Below are positions 15,772-24,111 of a DNA stretch of 32,113 nucleotides, one piece after another. The notes under the pieces are model-generated. The model saw only the letters and a list, made by a program, of their open reading frames with translations, had not been told where the DNA came from and did no database searches. Position 1 is the first letter of the stretch. Each line of letters starts with the position of its first letter. This stretch comes from an uncultured bacterium. GTDB taxonomy: Bacteria > Hydrogenedentota > Hydrogenedentia > Hydrogenedentales > SLHB01. Position numbers and translations under genes: made by a program. Location: assembly GCA_937928585.1 (NCBI GenBank), contig CALEZK010000050.1, positions 1 to 32,113 of the forward strand, read 5' to 3'.

Positions 15772-16971
15772 ATGAGCGACCCTGAACAGACAGCATGCGC
15801 CGCATCACAACCCAAGGGGCTTAGCGCATTTGAGCGATACCTCACCCTTTGGGTAGCCCTGTGCATCGCAGTCGGCATTCTGCTGGGAAAATTCGCGCCG
15901 GGTGTAGCGCAATATCTCGACAGCTTGTCACTGCACGTGAACGGCGCGCCCGTCGTTTCAATTCCGATCGCCGTCTGCCTCTTCTTCATGATGTATCCAA
16001 TCATGGTCAAGATCGACTTTGCCAGCGTCATTCGCGCGGGCAAGAGCGGCAAGCCGGTCGTGCTAACCCTGTTTATCAATTGGGCGGTGAAACCTTTCAC
16101 CATGTACGTCATCGCGTTCTTGTTTCTCGGTGTCCTGTTACGCGGATTTATCGGCGCGGACGCAATTGATGTTGTAAGAATGCCGTTCGGACTCGACTTG
16201 CCCATCGGCGCTACCTATGGTGCGGGTACGGTAATCACAAGCGATGGCGTAAAAATGCTTGAAGTACCCTTATGGCGAAGTTACCTGGCGGGCTGCATAC
16301 TGCTGGGAATCGCGCCGTGCACCGCAATGGTGCTCGTATGGGGATATCTAGCCAGAGGTAACGACGGCCTGACGCTCGTCATGGTCGCGATTAATTCGCT
16401 TACCATGCTTGTTTTGTACGGCGTACTGGGCGGATTTCTGCTGGGAGTTGGCAGGCTGCCAGTACCGTGGCAGGCGCTCGTACTTTCCATTGCGATATAC
16501 GTGGCGCTACCGCTCGTAGCGGGATACCTGAGTCGCAGATGGATCCTTGCCGCGAAGGGGGAAGACTGGTTCAAAGAAAAATTTCTGCACGTGCTGACTC
16601 CGATTACCATTATCGCGCTGCTCATCACGCTTGTCTTGCTGTTTTCATTCAAAGGCGAAGTTATCCTTGGAAACCCACTTACAATTGTATGGATAGCGGT
16701 CCCTCTGTTCTTGCAGACCTGCCTCATCTTCTTTCTGGGATATGCGCTGGCCCGGTTCTTCCGCTTGAAGTACATAGACGCCGCGCCCGTCGCCATGATT
16801 GGCGCGTCCAATCACTTTGAAGTCGCCATTGCCACAGCGGTGATGCTGTTCGGACTTTCGAGCGGCGCGGCTCTCGCTACTGTTGTTGGCGTTCTGATCG
16901 AAGTGCCCGTGATGTTGATGCTAGTGCGCTTCTGCGTCGCCACAAAAGATTGGTTCGCCCACGAACCCTAG
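15772..16971 (+). CDS. acr3: ACR3-family arsenite efflux transporter
   Basis: This 399-residue inner-membrane protein with about ten hydrophobic helices exports As(OH)3/arsenite using the proton-motive force. The family markers are FFMMYPIMVKIDF, the conserved Cys in GIAPCTAMVLVWGYLARG (helix 4), and the essential Glu region ASNHFEVAIATA in helix 9. There is no ATPase partner, as expected for ACR3. AAAGGTGATC precedes the ATG. It is the last gene of the ars operon, 98 bases after arsM with a strong stem-loop in the gap, so its expression may be set separately. No obvious terminator follows. Confidence 0.95.
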   Translation: MSDPEQTACAASQPKGLSAFERYLTLWVALCIAVGILLGKFAPGVAQYLDSLSLHVNGAPVVSIPIAVCLFFMMYPIMVKIDFASVIRAGKSGKPVVLTLFINWAVKPFTMYVIAFLFLGVLLRGFIGADAIDVVRMPFGLDLPIGATYGAGTVITSDGVKMLEVPLWRSYLAGCILLGIAPCTAMVLVWGYLARGNDGLTLVMVAINSLTMLVLYGVLGGFLLGVGRLPVPWQALVLSIAIYVALPLVAGYLSRRWILAAKGEDWFKEKFLHVLTPITIIALLITLVLLFSFKGEVILGNPLTIVWIAVPLFLQTCLIFFLGYALARFFRLKYIDAAPVAMIGASNHFEVAIATAVMLFGLSSGAALATVVGVLIEVPVMLMLVRFCVATKDWFAHEP

Positions 16972-17009
16972 GGCTGATTTTTCGAGCCGAATAGCCGCCG
17001 CTTCTATGG

Positions 17010-17015
17010 TATATT
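17010..17015 (+). promoter_or_regulatory. Possible extended -10 element upstream of the ABC-2 permease
   Basis: TGGTATATT places an extended -10 (TATATT, 17010-17015) 31 bases before the ATG at 17047. No matching -35 is present, and there is no strong terminator between acr3 and this gene, so read-through from the ars operon is equally possible. Confidence 0.25.
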
Positions 17016-17046
17016 GCCGCGAGCATTCGGGAGGGTTTTGGGGCCG

Positions 17047-18675
17047 ATGGTTACCGTATTGCGGCAAGAGCTAGTGCGACACCTGCGCGGCACCCGCCTA
17101 TTCGTTTGGGCCGCGCTGTTTGCCGCGCTGGCATGCGTCGCAACTGGCGGACTCTGGCCGTCACCGGACGCGCATTCCGGCCAGATCGGCGTTGCGTCCC
17201 GCTCCATGCTCGAATTGTTGTCCGCGCTGCTAGCCGTGACAGCGATACTGGTTGTTCCTGCGTATGGCGCTGCTGCGATTTCGCTGGAGCGCGAACGCGA
17301 AACCTACGACCAATTGCGCCTGACACAACTGAGTCCCTTTGCCATCGTTGCCGGAAAGCTGCTTGGCATTCTCGGGATTTACACACTAATCTGTATTGCG
17401 GGTTTGCCCATTGCGGCGACAACCTACTTTCTGTTCGGTATTGATGCGGATGTTCTGGGCCAACTGGGCATCATGGGCTTTGCGGTTGCATTTTCTGGCG
17501 CGTGCATCGGACTTCTCTGTTCTTCAATAACCCGCAAGATGATAATCGCGCAAACGCTGACCTTCCTCATCGTGTTTGCAGTCACGACTTCGTCTTCCAC
17601 TTTGCTTGCAATTTCCACTGCGCCGTTGTCGTCGGTTTTCATGAGTTCGACGCTCTATGACCTCGCCCCGGCGCGGGTATTACAGACTGCGGTGGCGGGA
17701 TTGCTTTCCGCAACCGAGATTGCTTCCTTTGCCGCGTTGAATATTCTCATTGGTATCTGCGCGGTGGCCGGCGCAGTATTGTTTGTTGCGCTGGATCGGC
17801 GTCTCGATGGCGCAATGGATCCTAAGCCAATTAGGCGAATGCTGGGCCCGATGCAACACTTCGCGCATTCCGGCCGCCATCGTCAGATTCCGAACCTTCT
17901 CAATCCAATCATGGTGCGTGAAGCGCGTTGGGGCGAACTCATGACCTGGCGGTGGCAGGTTCGACTGTTCGTCATCTCCACCGGAATTCTCGTCGCAGGA
18001 TTGTTCGCCACAACCACAACATTATCGCCCGGGATTCCTCCACCCGCAACGGTGTGGGTGATGCTTCAAATGGTGCTGGTGCTTTTCCTCGTGCCTGGAA
18101 TGACCGCGAGCACGATCGTGCAGGAGCGCGCGCAAAAATCGTTCGAGTTTCTGTTGATGACCGGCATGCGGCCGAGCGGCATTTTTCTCGGAAAAGTATT
18201 CGGCGTTCTCGCGACGACGCAAGGCATTCTTCTCCCCTGCCTCTTGAGCATGCTGCTTGCACCCATCTTGTATCCGGCACTTGGACTGCGTGATGGCGCG
18301 ATACTGATCACCGGCTTTTCGTCGCTGCTGGTTTGGATGTTTGTATGCGCCTGCGCAAGCACGTATGCATGCGCCATATTCGAGAGACCCACGGCGGCAT
18401 TCGCGGGCAGCTATGTCTTGTGCTTTCTGCTCTTCAGTGGCTTTGGCACAGGACTATTCGCGCTTAAATTCTACGGCACGGGCACGGCGTTTCTTTCACC
18501 AGTTTTGGGATTCATTGAGAAAGCTGCCGACGCCGGAAAAGACCCGCTTGATCAGTTCAACGGCCCCTGGATGTGGCATATGCTCACGCACGTCGTCGTC
18601 GGGCTAATCTTCATTCTGCTCGCGCTTCGTGCGATCGAGCCGTTTGCGGCCTCACGCCGCAGCCGCTGGCAATAA
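17047..18675 (+). CDS. ABC-2 type transporter permease, two-module
   Basis: The 542-residue membrane protein contains two similar halves. Each has the ABC-2 permease feature of an acidic/basic cytoplasmic stretch before a long hydrophobic region: SLERERETYDQLRLTQLSPFAIVAGKLLG in the first half and VQERAQKSFEFLLMTGMRPSGIFLGKVFG in the second. About twelve hydrophobic segments are visible. I start at the ATG at 17047, with a G-rich site just upstream; the frame opens earlier at a TTG at 17014. The ATP-binding subunit is not in the window and the substrate is unknown. It follows the ars operon on the same strand but has no known arsenic role. It ends 4 bases from the convergent NAD-kinase-like gene. 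Confidence 0.8.
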   Translation: MVTVLRQELVRHLRGTRLFVWAALFAALACVATGGLWPSPDAHSGQIGVASRSMLELLSALLAVTAILVVPAYGAAAISLERERETYDQLRLTQLSPFAIVAGKLLGILGIYTLICIAGLPIAATTYFLFGIDADVLGQLGIMGFAVAFSGACIGLLCSSITRKMIIAQTLTFLIVFAVTTSSSTLLAISTAPLSSVFMSSTLYDLAPARVLQTAVAGLLSATEIASFAALNILIGICAVAGAVLFVALDRRLDGAMDPKPIRRMLGPMQHFAHSGRHRQIPNLLNPIMVREARWGELMTWRWQVRLFVISTGILVAGLFATTTTLSPGIPPPATVWVMLQMVLVLFLVPGMTASTIVQERAQKSFEFLLMTGMRPSGIFLGKVFGVLATTQGILLPCLLSMLLAPILYPALGLRDGAILITGFSSLLVWMFVCACASTYACAIFERPTAAFAGSYVLCFLLFSGFGTGLFALKFYGTGTAFLSPVLGFIEKAADAGKDPLDQFNGPWMWHMLTHVVVGLIFILLALRAIEPFAASRRSRWQ

Positions 18676-18679
18676 CAAG

Positions 18680-19414
18680 TCAAAACGCGTCCGTGGGCCG
18701 CGCTACCGTCGCCCAGGTCAGCACCGTCGCCGGAGTGGCATGCTTGCGTATCTCCAGACGATCACCCTGTTTCAGTTCGATGTAGTCCGGGGCGTTGTCG
18801 TACGCCAACACCCCGGGTCCACGCGTGATGACCGCGCGCACCACAGTGGTGTCAGGCACGATAACGTGACTCGTCAGCTCCGTGATGTTCTTGAACGCCA
18901 GCCCCAGCCCCGCGTGAAACACCCCGCGTGTAATCTGATTAAAATAGGCGGTGCTCCCGAAAGGCGTGCTCACCACGAATCCGTCCCCGATAATCTCGCT
19001 TCCGTTGTCGTAGGGTTCGTTGTCCAGCCAAATCTTGAACCGTACCGCTAGATTGATATGCCCCATGTGCACGTTAAACTCGTTCATCGCCGTGAACTCA
19101 TGCGAGGCGACTTCAGAACTCGCGCCATATACAGCGCAGCCTATTTTCACGAATTCAGTGCGGGTGAGCTTGCCATTGATCAAGCGCTCTATAACCTGTG
19201 CTGCCGGGTGCGGGATGCATCGATTGCCCCGGCGACTATTGCGAATGGGCACCTTCGGAATGCCGGGCCATTTCAGTTCAGAGGATAGCAAGGTGCCGTC
19301 TCCGCCGTAGCAAACGACTACGTCCGGAGCCGAATCTACAATCTCGATCTCCGCGTGCCGCTCGACATGCGGGCGGATCGCATCTACTTCGGCCCCATAC
19401 AATATTGCTCGCAT
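18680..19414 (-). CDS. NAD kinase-like protein (diverged subfamily)
   Basis: The 244-residue protein carries the NAD-kinase/diacylglycerol-kinase core: GGDGT at 37-41 (VVVCYGGDGTLLSS), the NE pair at 111-112 (TAMNEFNVH) and GDGFVVSTPFGSTAYF at 143-158. The likely reaction is ATP-dependent phosphorylation of NAD to NADP in the cytoplasm. It is shorter than most NAD kinases. The usual GINxGxLGFL block after GGDGT is replaced by KVPIRNSRRGNRCIPHP, so substrate or phosphate donor may differ. Its ATG directly abuts the TGA of the upstream ABC permease (TGAATG). This order, PilZ-permease-NAD kinase-like, is unusual. Confidence 0.78.
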   Translation of the reverse strand: MRAILYGAEVDAIRPHVERHAEIEIVDSAPDVVVCYGGDGTLLSSELKWPGIPKVPIRNSRRGNRCIPHPAAQVIERLINGKLTRTEFVKIGCAVYGASSEVASHEFTAMNEFNVHMGHINLAVRFKIWLDNEPYDNGSEIIGDGFVVSTPFGSTAYFNQITRGVFHAGLGLAFKNITELTSHVIVPDTTVVRAVITRGPGVLAYDNAPDYIELKQGDRLEIRKHATPATVLTWATVARPTDAF

Positions 19415-21019
19415 TCACACCATCCGTGAAGAGAAGCGGCGCGATATCAGGTACGTCGCGCCAACCAGGAACATCAGCAACACACTATACGCGAACGCAG
19501 CCCCAATTCCGGAACCGCGCCATTCCGAATTGATTTGTACCGCTATCGGGATATTCGCAGGAACCCATAGCAGCACGGATGCCACAAACTCACCGAGTGA
19601 CGTCGCGAACACGAGCGCGAGACCCGCGCCAACCGCCGGCGCGACCAATGGCAGAACTATCCTGCGAAAACAGTACGCGCGCGAGGCCCCAAGCGTCCGC
19701 CCGGCCTCGATTAATGTCGCATCGAAGGGTTCGATCGCGGATGCGCAGAACCGCGTCATCAAAGGCACGTTACGCACAAAGTAAGCCAGCGGAATCAGCC
19801 AGACCGTACCCGTCAACGGCAACCAACGGTCATTGAACGCGATGATGAGGTTGATTGCGATAACCGTTCCCGGCAAGGCCCACGGCACCATCACCAGCAT
19901 GTTCAGCCAACGTCCACCCGGTCTCCGGCGCGCAATGAGATACCCGGCGGGCAGCGCGATAAGTGTCGTCGCGATTGCGGCCAGCAGGCTCATCCAGATC
20001 GAGTTCCGGATTGGGCCAAATGCGGAAGGGTTGGTGAAGATTGCGCTGTAATTCTCCAGCGTCCACATCGTGGGAAAAACTTCGGCGTACCACTGCCGGT
20101 GATCGATGAACGAAAGCCATAGTATCGTCGCGTGCGGTATGAGCAGCAGCGCCATGGCAATTGTCGCGGCGATGCATGCACCCCACCGGCCTGCCGTGCT
20201 TTGAATGGGTTTGCGAACGCCCTTTGCAGCGCCGGATGACGCAGCGCGAGAAGAACGAAACGCCAATACGCCCAGAAGCGAGATCGCCGCAAGCACTACC
20301 GTCAAGGTCTGCGCGTGGGCGGTGTTGTGCGCGCTCTGTTCATTGTATATGCGCACGCTCAGCATGGGATAGTCATTGCCGAAGATCAGCGGCGCGCTGA
20401 AGGATGCGCCCGATGACATGAATGTGAGCAAGGCAGCGCCCAGTAACGCGGGACGAAGCAGCGGAAGCACTACGCGCGTGAATACGCGCCACCGCGACGC
20501 CCCCAGCGTGCGCGCGGCTTCAACCAGCGAAGCGTCCATCGATTCAAGGGACGCTGAAACCATCGCGTAAAACAGCACATAAAAAGAGTAAGTGTGAATC
20601 AGCAGTATCGCCGCGGGTCCTTCAATCGCGGCATTCTCGATTCCGAATGAATGCTCCAGCCACCTTGGAATAAAGCCATCCCGCCCAATGATGTAGTAGA
20701 AACTGACGACGCCGACGAGTGGCGGCAACGTAAAAGGGAGATATGCCAGAGCCGCGACAATACGCCGGCCAGGAAAGGAATACCGCGAGATGGCGAAGGC
20801 AAGCCCCGTCCCAACGATCCCCGCACAAACGACGGACAAAAAAGAAATGAAGATCGTGTTGCGCACCGCCGCCCAACCGTTCTTCCGCGAGAAGGCCTCC
20901 AGCTGCCAATGCGTAAACGCTTCAACGAGGAGCCTTATTGTGGGATACGCAACGGTAAGGCCGAGCACAGCGAAACAAACGATAAGGAAGGCGCGGTCCA
21001 GGGAAGCGCCACGGCGCAT
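19415..21019 (-). CDS. Fused double ABC transporter permease, ferric-iron/FbpB type
   Basis: The 534-residue inner-membrane protein has two MetI-like permease domains in tandem. Each ends in an EAA loop that docks the ATPase: EAARTLGASRWRVFTRVVLPLLRPALL in the first half and EAGRTLGASRAYCFRRIVLPLVAPAV in the second. About twelve hydrophobic helices are seen. This architecture is typical of FbpB/SfuB/ThiP-type importers for ferric iron, thiamine or similar small solutes. Neither a periplasmic binding protein nor an ATPase is in the window, so the substrate is open. It starts 12 bases after the PilZ stop and runs directly into the NAD-kinase-like gene. Confidence 0.87.
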   Translation of the reverse strand: MRRGASLDRAFLIVCFAVLGLTVAYPTIRLLVEAFTHWQLEAFSRKNGWAAVRNTIFISFLSVVCAGIVGTGLAFAISRYSFPGRRIVAALAYLPFTLPPLVGVVSFYYIIGRDGFIPRWLEHSFGIENAAIEGPAAILLIHTYSFYVLFYAMVSASLESMDASLVEAARTLGASRWRVFTRVVLPLLRPALLGAALLTFMSSGASFSAPLIFGNDYPMLSVRIYNEQSAHNTAHAQTLTVVLAAISLLGVLAFRSSRAASSGAAKGVRKPIQSTAGRWGACIAATIAMALLLIPHATILWLSFIDHRQWYAEVFPTMWTLENYSAIFTNPSAFGPIRNSIWMSLLAAIATTLIALPAGYLIARRRPGGRWLNMLVMVPWALPGTVIAINLIIAFNDRWLPLTGTVWLIPLAYFVRNVPLMTRFCASAIEPFDATLIEAGRTLGASRAYCFRRIVLPLVAPAVGAGLALVFATSLGEFVASVLLWVPANIPIAVQINSEWRGSGIGAAFAYSVLLMFLVGATYLISRRFSSRMV

Positions 21020-21031
21020 GATAGGAAACCG

Positions 21032-21394
21032 TCAGCCGCCGCCGTTGTTTGCGGCGATGTCCTGTTCGACGAACCGATGGATTGCGTCCCGATCGTCGTC
21101 GTTTATCTTGGTATATAGGATGGCGACTTTGAACTGATCGTCCCCAACAGGGTGTGGTTCGCAACGCACAACGATCCCTTCACAATCAATTCGCTGCGCG
21201 TGTGGTCGCGGCAACTCCAAGGCCATGCTCATCTTCGTCATCAACGGAATCGGCTTCACCGTATGACAAAGCACGCCGTTCGCGCTGATATTGTCAATAT
21301 GATTCAGAACGCCTGGGCCGCCGGAATCGACAATTGCCGCGAATCCGCGGCGGCTCCGAACATAACGCCTGCGCTCTTCCCCTGAATATCGCAC
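21032..21394 (-). CDS. PilZ-domain c-di-GMP-binding protein
   Basis: The protein of about 120 residues is a single PilZ domain. The c-di-GMP motifs are RRYVR (RxxxR, residues 9-13) and NISANG (NxSxxG, 35-40), followed by beta-strands with GIVVRCEP and FKVAILYTKIN. I start at the GTG at 21394 because AAGGGGAG stands 8 bases upstream and the motif region begins at once. The frame is open further up to a TTG at 21463, a weaker choice. It probably acts as a c-di-GMP receptor that influences a partner. It is the first gene of the trio with the ABC permease and NAD-kinase-like genes, and is divergent from the sulfatase-like gene across 132 bases. Confidence 0.83.
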   Translation of the reverse strand: MRYSGEERRRYVRSRRGFAAIVDSGGPGVLNHIDNISANGVLCHTVKPIPLMTKMSMALELPRPHAQRIDCEGIVVRCEPHPVGDDQFKVAILYTKINDDDRDAIHRFVEQDIAANNGGG

Positions 21395-21526
21395 GAGATG
21401 GACTCCCCTTCGGTCGATCAAGACCTCGGATCGTATACTAGCCAAGGCATCGGACGTTTGCAACGACTCCCCGCACGGCCCGTAATGCCTTGCCGCTCGC
21501 CGGAATTCTATGCTACCGTCGAATCC

Positions 21527-24106
21527 ATGCGAACGAATTACGCCATTCTCCTGCTTTTGACCCTCTGCGCGTGTTCACCCAAGGCGCCAGAACCTGGCGC
21601 TTCCGATACGGAAATGTATCCGCCAATCGGCATGGCGACGCCGGAAAACAGTGTGGTTCGACTAACCGAGTCGTATTTCACCTCGATGGCGTCGAAGCCG
21701 CCTGTCGAAATGGCAATTCCCGTCGATGCGTTTGAGCCATTCGGCGATCGCGGCGTACGGATCAACGCAACACCGTTTCGCGCGGATGCATATACCGAGT
21801 GCACCGTGCGCCTGAAAGCGACCGGCACAAGGCAATGCCGGCTTACATGGCGCTGCCAGCACGAATCGTCCCTTGACGAGAACCCGGGCATTTCGTTCGG
21901 CGTATCCAGTGACGGCCAGTTTCACGACTACACGGTAGATCTCACGGAAGCACCAACTTGGGCGGGCGGCATCACCGCCATGGCCGTCACCTCGGACGAA
22001 GGCACGGTGGAGTTGGAATCTTGCACGCTGCGATATGTGCCGCCCAGAGGACCTGCGCGCACCACGCTTGACCACGTCACCATGGAGTCGCTCGCGTTGG
22101 CACGCGCGGACTGGATGATTACAGTGCCCAAGGACGGCATGCTGGAAGCGCACGCCGGATTGCAAACACGACTCGGCAAACTACCGGAGGACGCCGCCGC
22201 CACGTTCACCGTGACGCTGGAACAACCGGAGAAAACACCGGTCCCCTTAATTCAGTACACCGTCGACGCCACCGACAAGGGCTGGTCTGAGCTTCGCGCC
22301 GACCTTACACCTTACGCCGGACAAGACGTCACACTGGTGCTTCGTGCATCAGCGCATGGCGCGATGCAGGGCGTTGTACCGCTCTGGGGAAATCCGATGA
22401 TTGCGAGCCGAGCCCAACGCGGCGGAACGCCCATCATTCTCATTTCGTGCGACACAACACGCGCCGATCATCTCGGGTGCTACGGATATGAGCGCGATAC
22501 GTCACCCAACATTGATGCCTTCGCCCGCGAAGCAGTAGTGTTCGAGAATGCGTTCACGCCGGAGACGTGGACGCTTACCGCGCACACCACCATGCTCACG
22601 GGATTGTATCCCACGAGCCACCTGGTCACCTCGACAACCAATCTCGCGGAAGACGTGATGACGCTGCCGGAAACGCTGCGTCGCGAAGGCTACACGACGG
22701 GCGCGTTCACGGGATACCGGATCTGGCTTCAACCGAATCGCGGTCTCGCCCATGGGTTCGATCGCTATTCGACACCCGCGATTACGCGCGACCTCTTTAC
22801 GACTCTCGAAGAAACGAACGCGTGGCTCGATACGCACGCCAATGCGCCGTTTTTCCTTTTCTTCCACAACTACGATCACCACAGCAAGTATGGCGAATCG
22901 AAATGCGAAGGGTGCGACTACCCGTACTATCCGCCGCGTTCCGAGTTCCTGAAGTTCGCGAAGGAGATTCCGGAACCCGAATCGCTGCGTGCACCCGGCA
23001 GGCCACAGGCTACCAATCTGATGTTTGCCGCATTGGAAGGGCGCGAAACGCTAACGCCCGAAGAAATCGAATATGCGATTGCGTTGTACGACGATAGCAT
23101 CCGTGGGGTGGACCACGGCGTCGGCGAACTGCTCGACAAACTTCGCGCACTCGGAGTGTACGACAAGGCAATCATCGTTATTACTTCCGATCACGGCGAA
23201 CAGTTCGGTGAACACGGGCAGTTCCTTCACGAGCACCTCTATGAAGAGTCCGCACGGGTACCATTGATCATTCGTTTCCCGAATGGCGCGCACGCGGGAA
23301 AGCGCATCGCGCAGATGGCCGGCCTCATTGACATCATGCCCACGCTGCTCGAAGCGGCACGTATTCAATCACCGGTAAGCGATGGGCAAAGCCTCATGGC
23401 ATTCGTGAACGGTGAAGTACACCCGTCGCGCTCGCTGTTCATTCGGAGGCAAAGTCATATCGCCATTCGCACACCCGAATGGAAACTGATGCAAGACCTC
23501 CGCACGGAGTCGGAAGCGCTCTACCAGGTTTCCCAGGATCCGCACGAGGCGAACAACCTCCTTTCCACTTCGCCTCCGGTTCTGGAAGAGTTGCGGAGCG
23601 AGCTGCACCGGTTTTTCAAAAGTAATCCTCAGGGCTGGCATTTCGCGTTCGATTCCAACAACACGAAGTACAACGGCACCTTACAGATTCGCGCTGACAG
23701 CCCAATCGACGCGGTTACGCTGGTACAGGGAGGTCACATGAGCCGAAACGACCTGTATACACGCGACACCCATTCGCTTGAAGTCACGCTGGGAAAGCTG
23801 CCACAGGAAGAAGTTATCGTGCGCGTGAACGATAAAGACGCGCGGCTTATGGTTCGCGTCGAATCGGAGTCGCCAATTGCCGTGCAATCTGGCGGTGCTG
23901 CGCTGGCGACCGGCACGCTTTACGAAACAACGCTCGAGAACGCGCAGCCTATCGACCCGGCATCCAAGATTCCGCTGGATGAAGGAATTCCTGGGCTGCG
24001 CATTTGGTTTGAAAAAGCGGAAGGCGGCGGCACCCAAGCCGCGCCATTGACCGAAGAGGAGAAAGCCGAGCTTCGCGGTCAAGGCTATGTGGGCGAGGCT
24101 GAATAG
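21527..24106 (+). CDS. Sulfatase-fold (alkaline phosphatase superfamily) lipoprotein with Thr at the nucleophile position
   Basis: The 859-residue exported protein begins MRTNYAILLLLTLCACSPK, a lipoprotein signal with the acylated Cys at 16. Residues about 40-300 are a beta-rich extension. The sulfatase-like domain follows with metal ligand Asp309 (SCDTTRADHLGCYGY), the nucleophile segment FTPETWTLTAHTTMLTGLYP and the second metal site Asp555-His556 (TSDHGEQFGEHG). The formylglycine core C/S-x-P-S/A-R is absent. It reads Thr349-Leu-Thr-Ala-His, so the enzyme may use Thr directly, as LtaS-type phosphotransferases do. A Cys pair lies in KCEGCDYPYY. The C-terminus ends in LRGQGYVGE, as in related lipoproteins. 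The ATG at 21527 lacks a good ribosome site but gives the signal peptide. It is followed 5 bases later by nhaA. Confidence 0.82.
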   Translation: MRTNYAILLLLTLCACSPKAPEPGASDTEMYPPIGMATPENSVVRLTESYFTSMASKPPVEMAIPVDAFEPFGDRGVRINATPFRADAYTECTVRLKATGTRQCRLTWRCQHESSLDENPGISFGVSSDGQFHDYTVDLTEAPTWAGGITAMAVTSDEGTVELESCTLRYVPPRGPARTTLDHVTMESLALARADWMITVPKDGMLEAHAGLQTRLGKLPEDAAATFTVTLEQPEKTPVPLIQYTVDATDKGWSELRADLTPYAGQDVTLVLRASAHGAMQGVVPLWGNPMIASRAQRGGTPIILISCDTTRADHLGCYGYERDTSPNIDAFAREAVVFENAFTPETWTLTAHTTMLTGLYPTSHLVTSTTNLAEDVMTLPETLRREGYTTGAFTGYRIWLQPNRGLAHGFDRYSTPAITRDLFTTLEETNAWLDTHANAPFFLFFHNYDHHSKYGESKCEGCDYPYYPPRSEFLKFAKEIPEPESLRAPGRPQATNLMFAALEGRETLTPEEIEYAIALYDDSIRGVDHGVGELLDKLRALGVYDKAIIVITSDHGEQFGEHGQFLHEHLYEESARVPLIIRFPNGAHAGKRIAQMAGLIDIMPTLLEAARIQSPVSDGQSLMAFVNGEVHPSRSLFIRRQSHIAIRTPEWKLMQDLRTESEALYQVSQDPHEANNLLSTSPPVLEELRSELHRFFKSNPQGWHFAFDSNNTKYNGTLQIRADSPIDAVTLVQGGHMSRNDLYTRDTHSLEVTLGKLPQEEVIVRVNDKDARLMVRVESESPIAVQSGGAALATGTLYETTLENAQPIDPASKIPLDEGIPGLRIWFEKAEGGGTQAAPLTEEEKAELRGQGYVGEAE

Positions 24107-24111
24107 GAATT

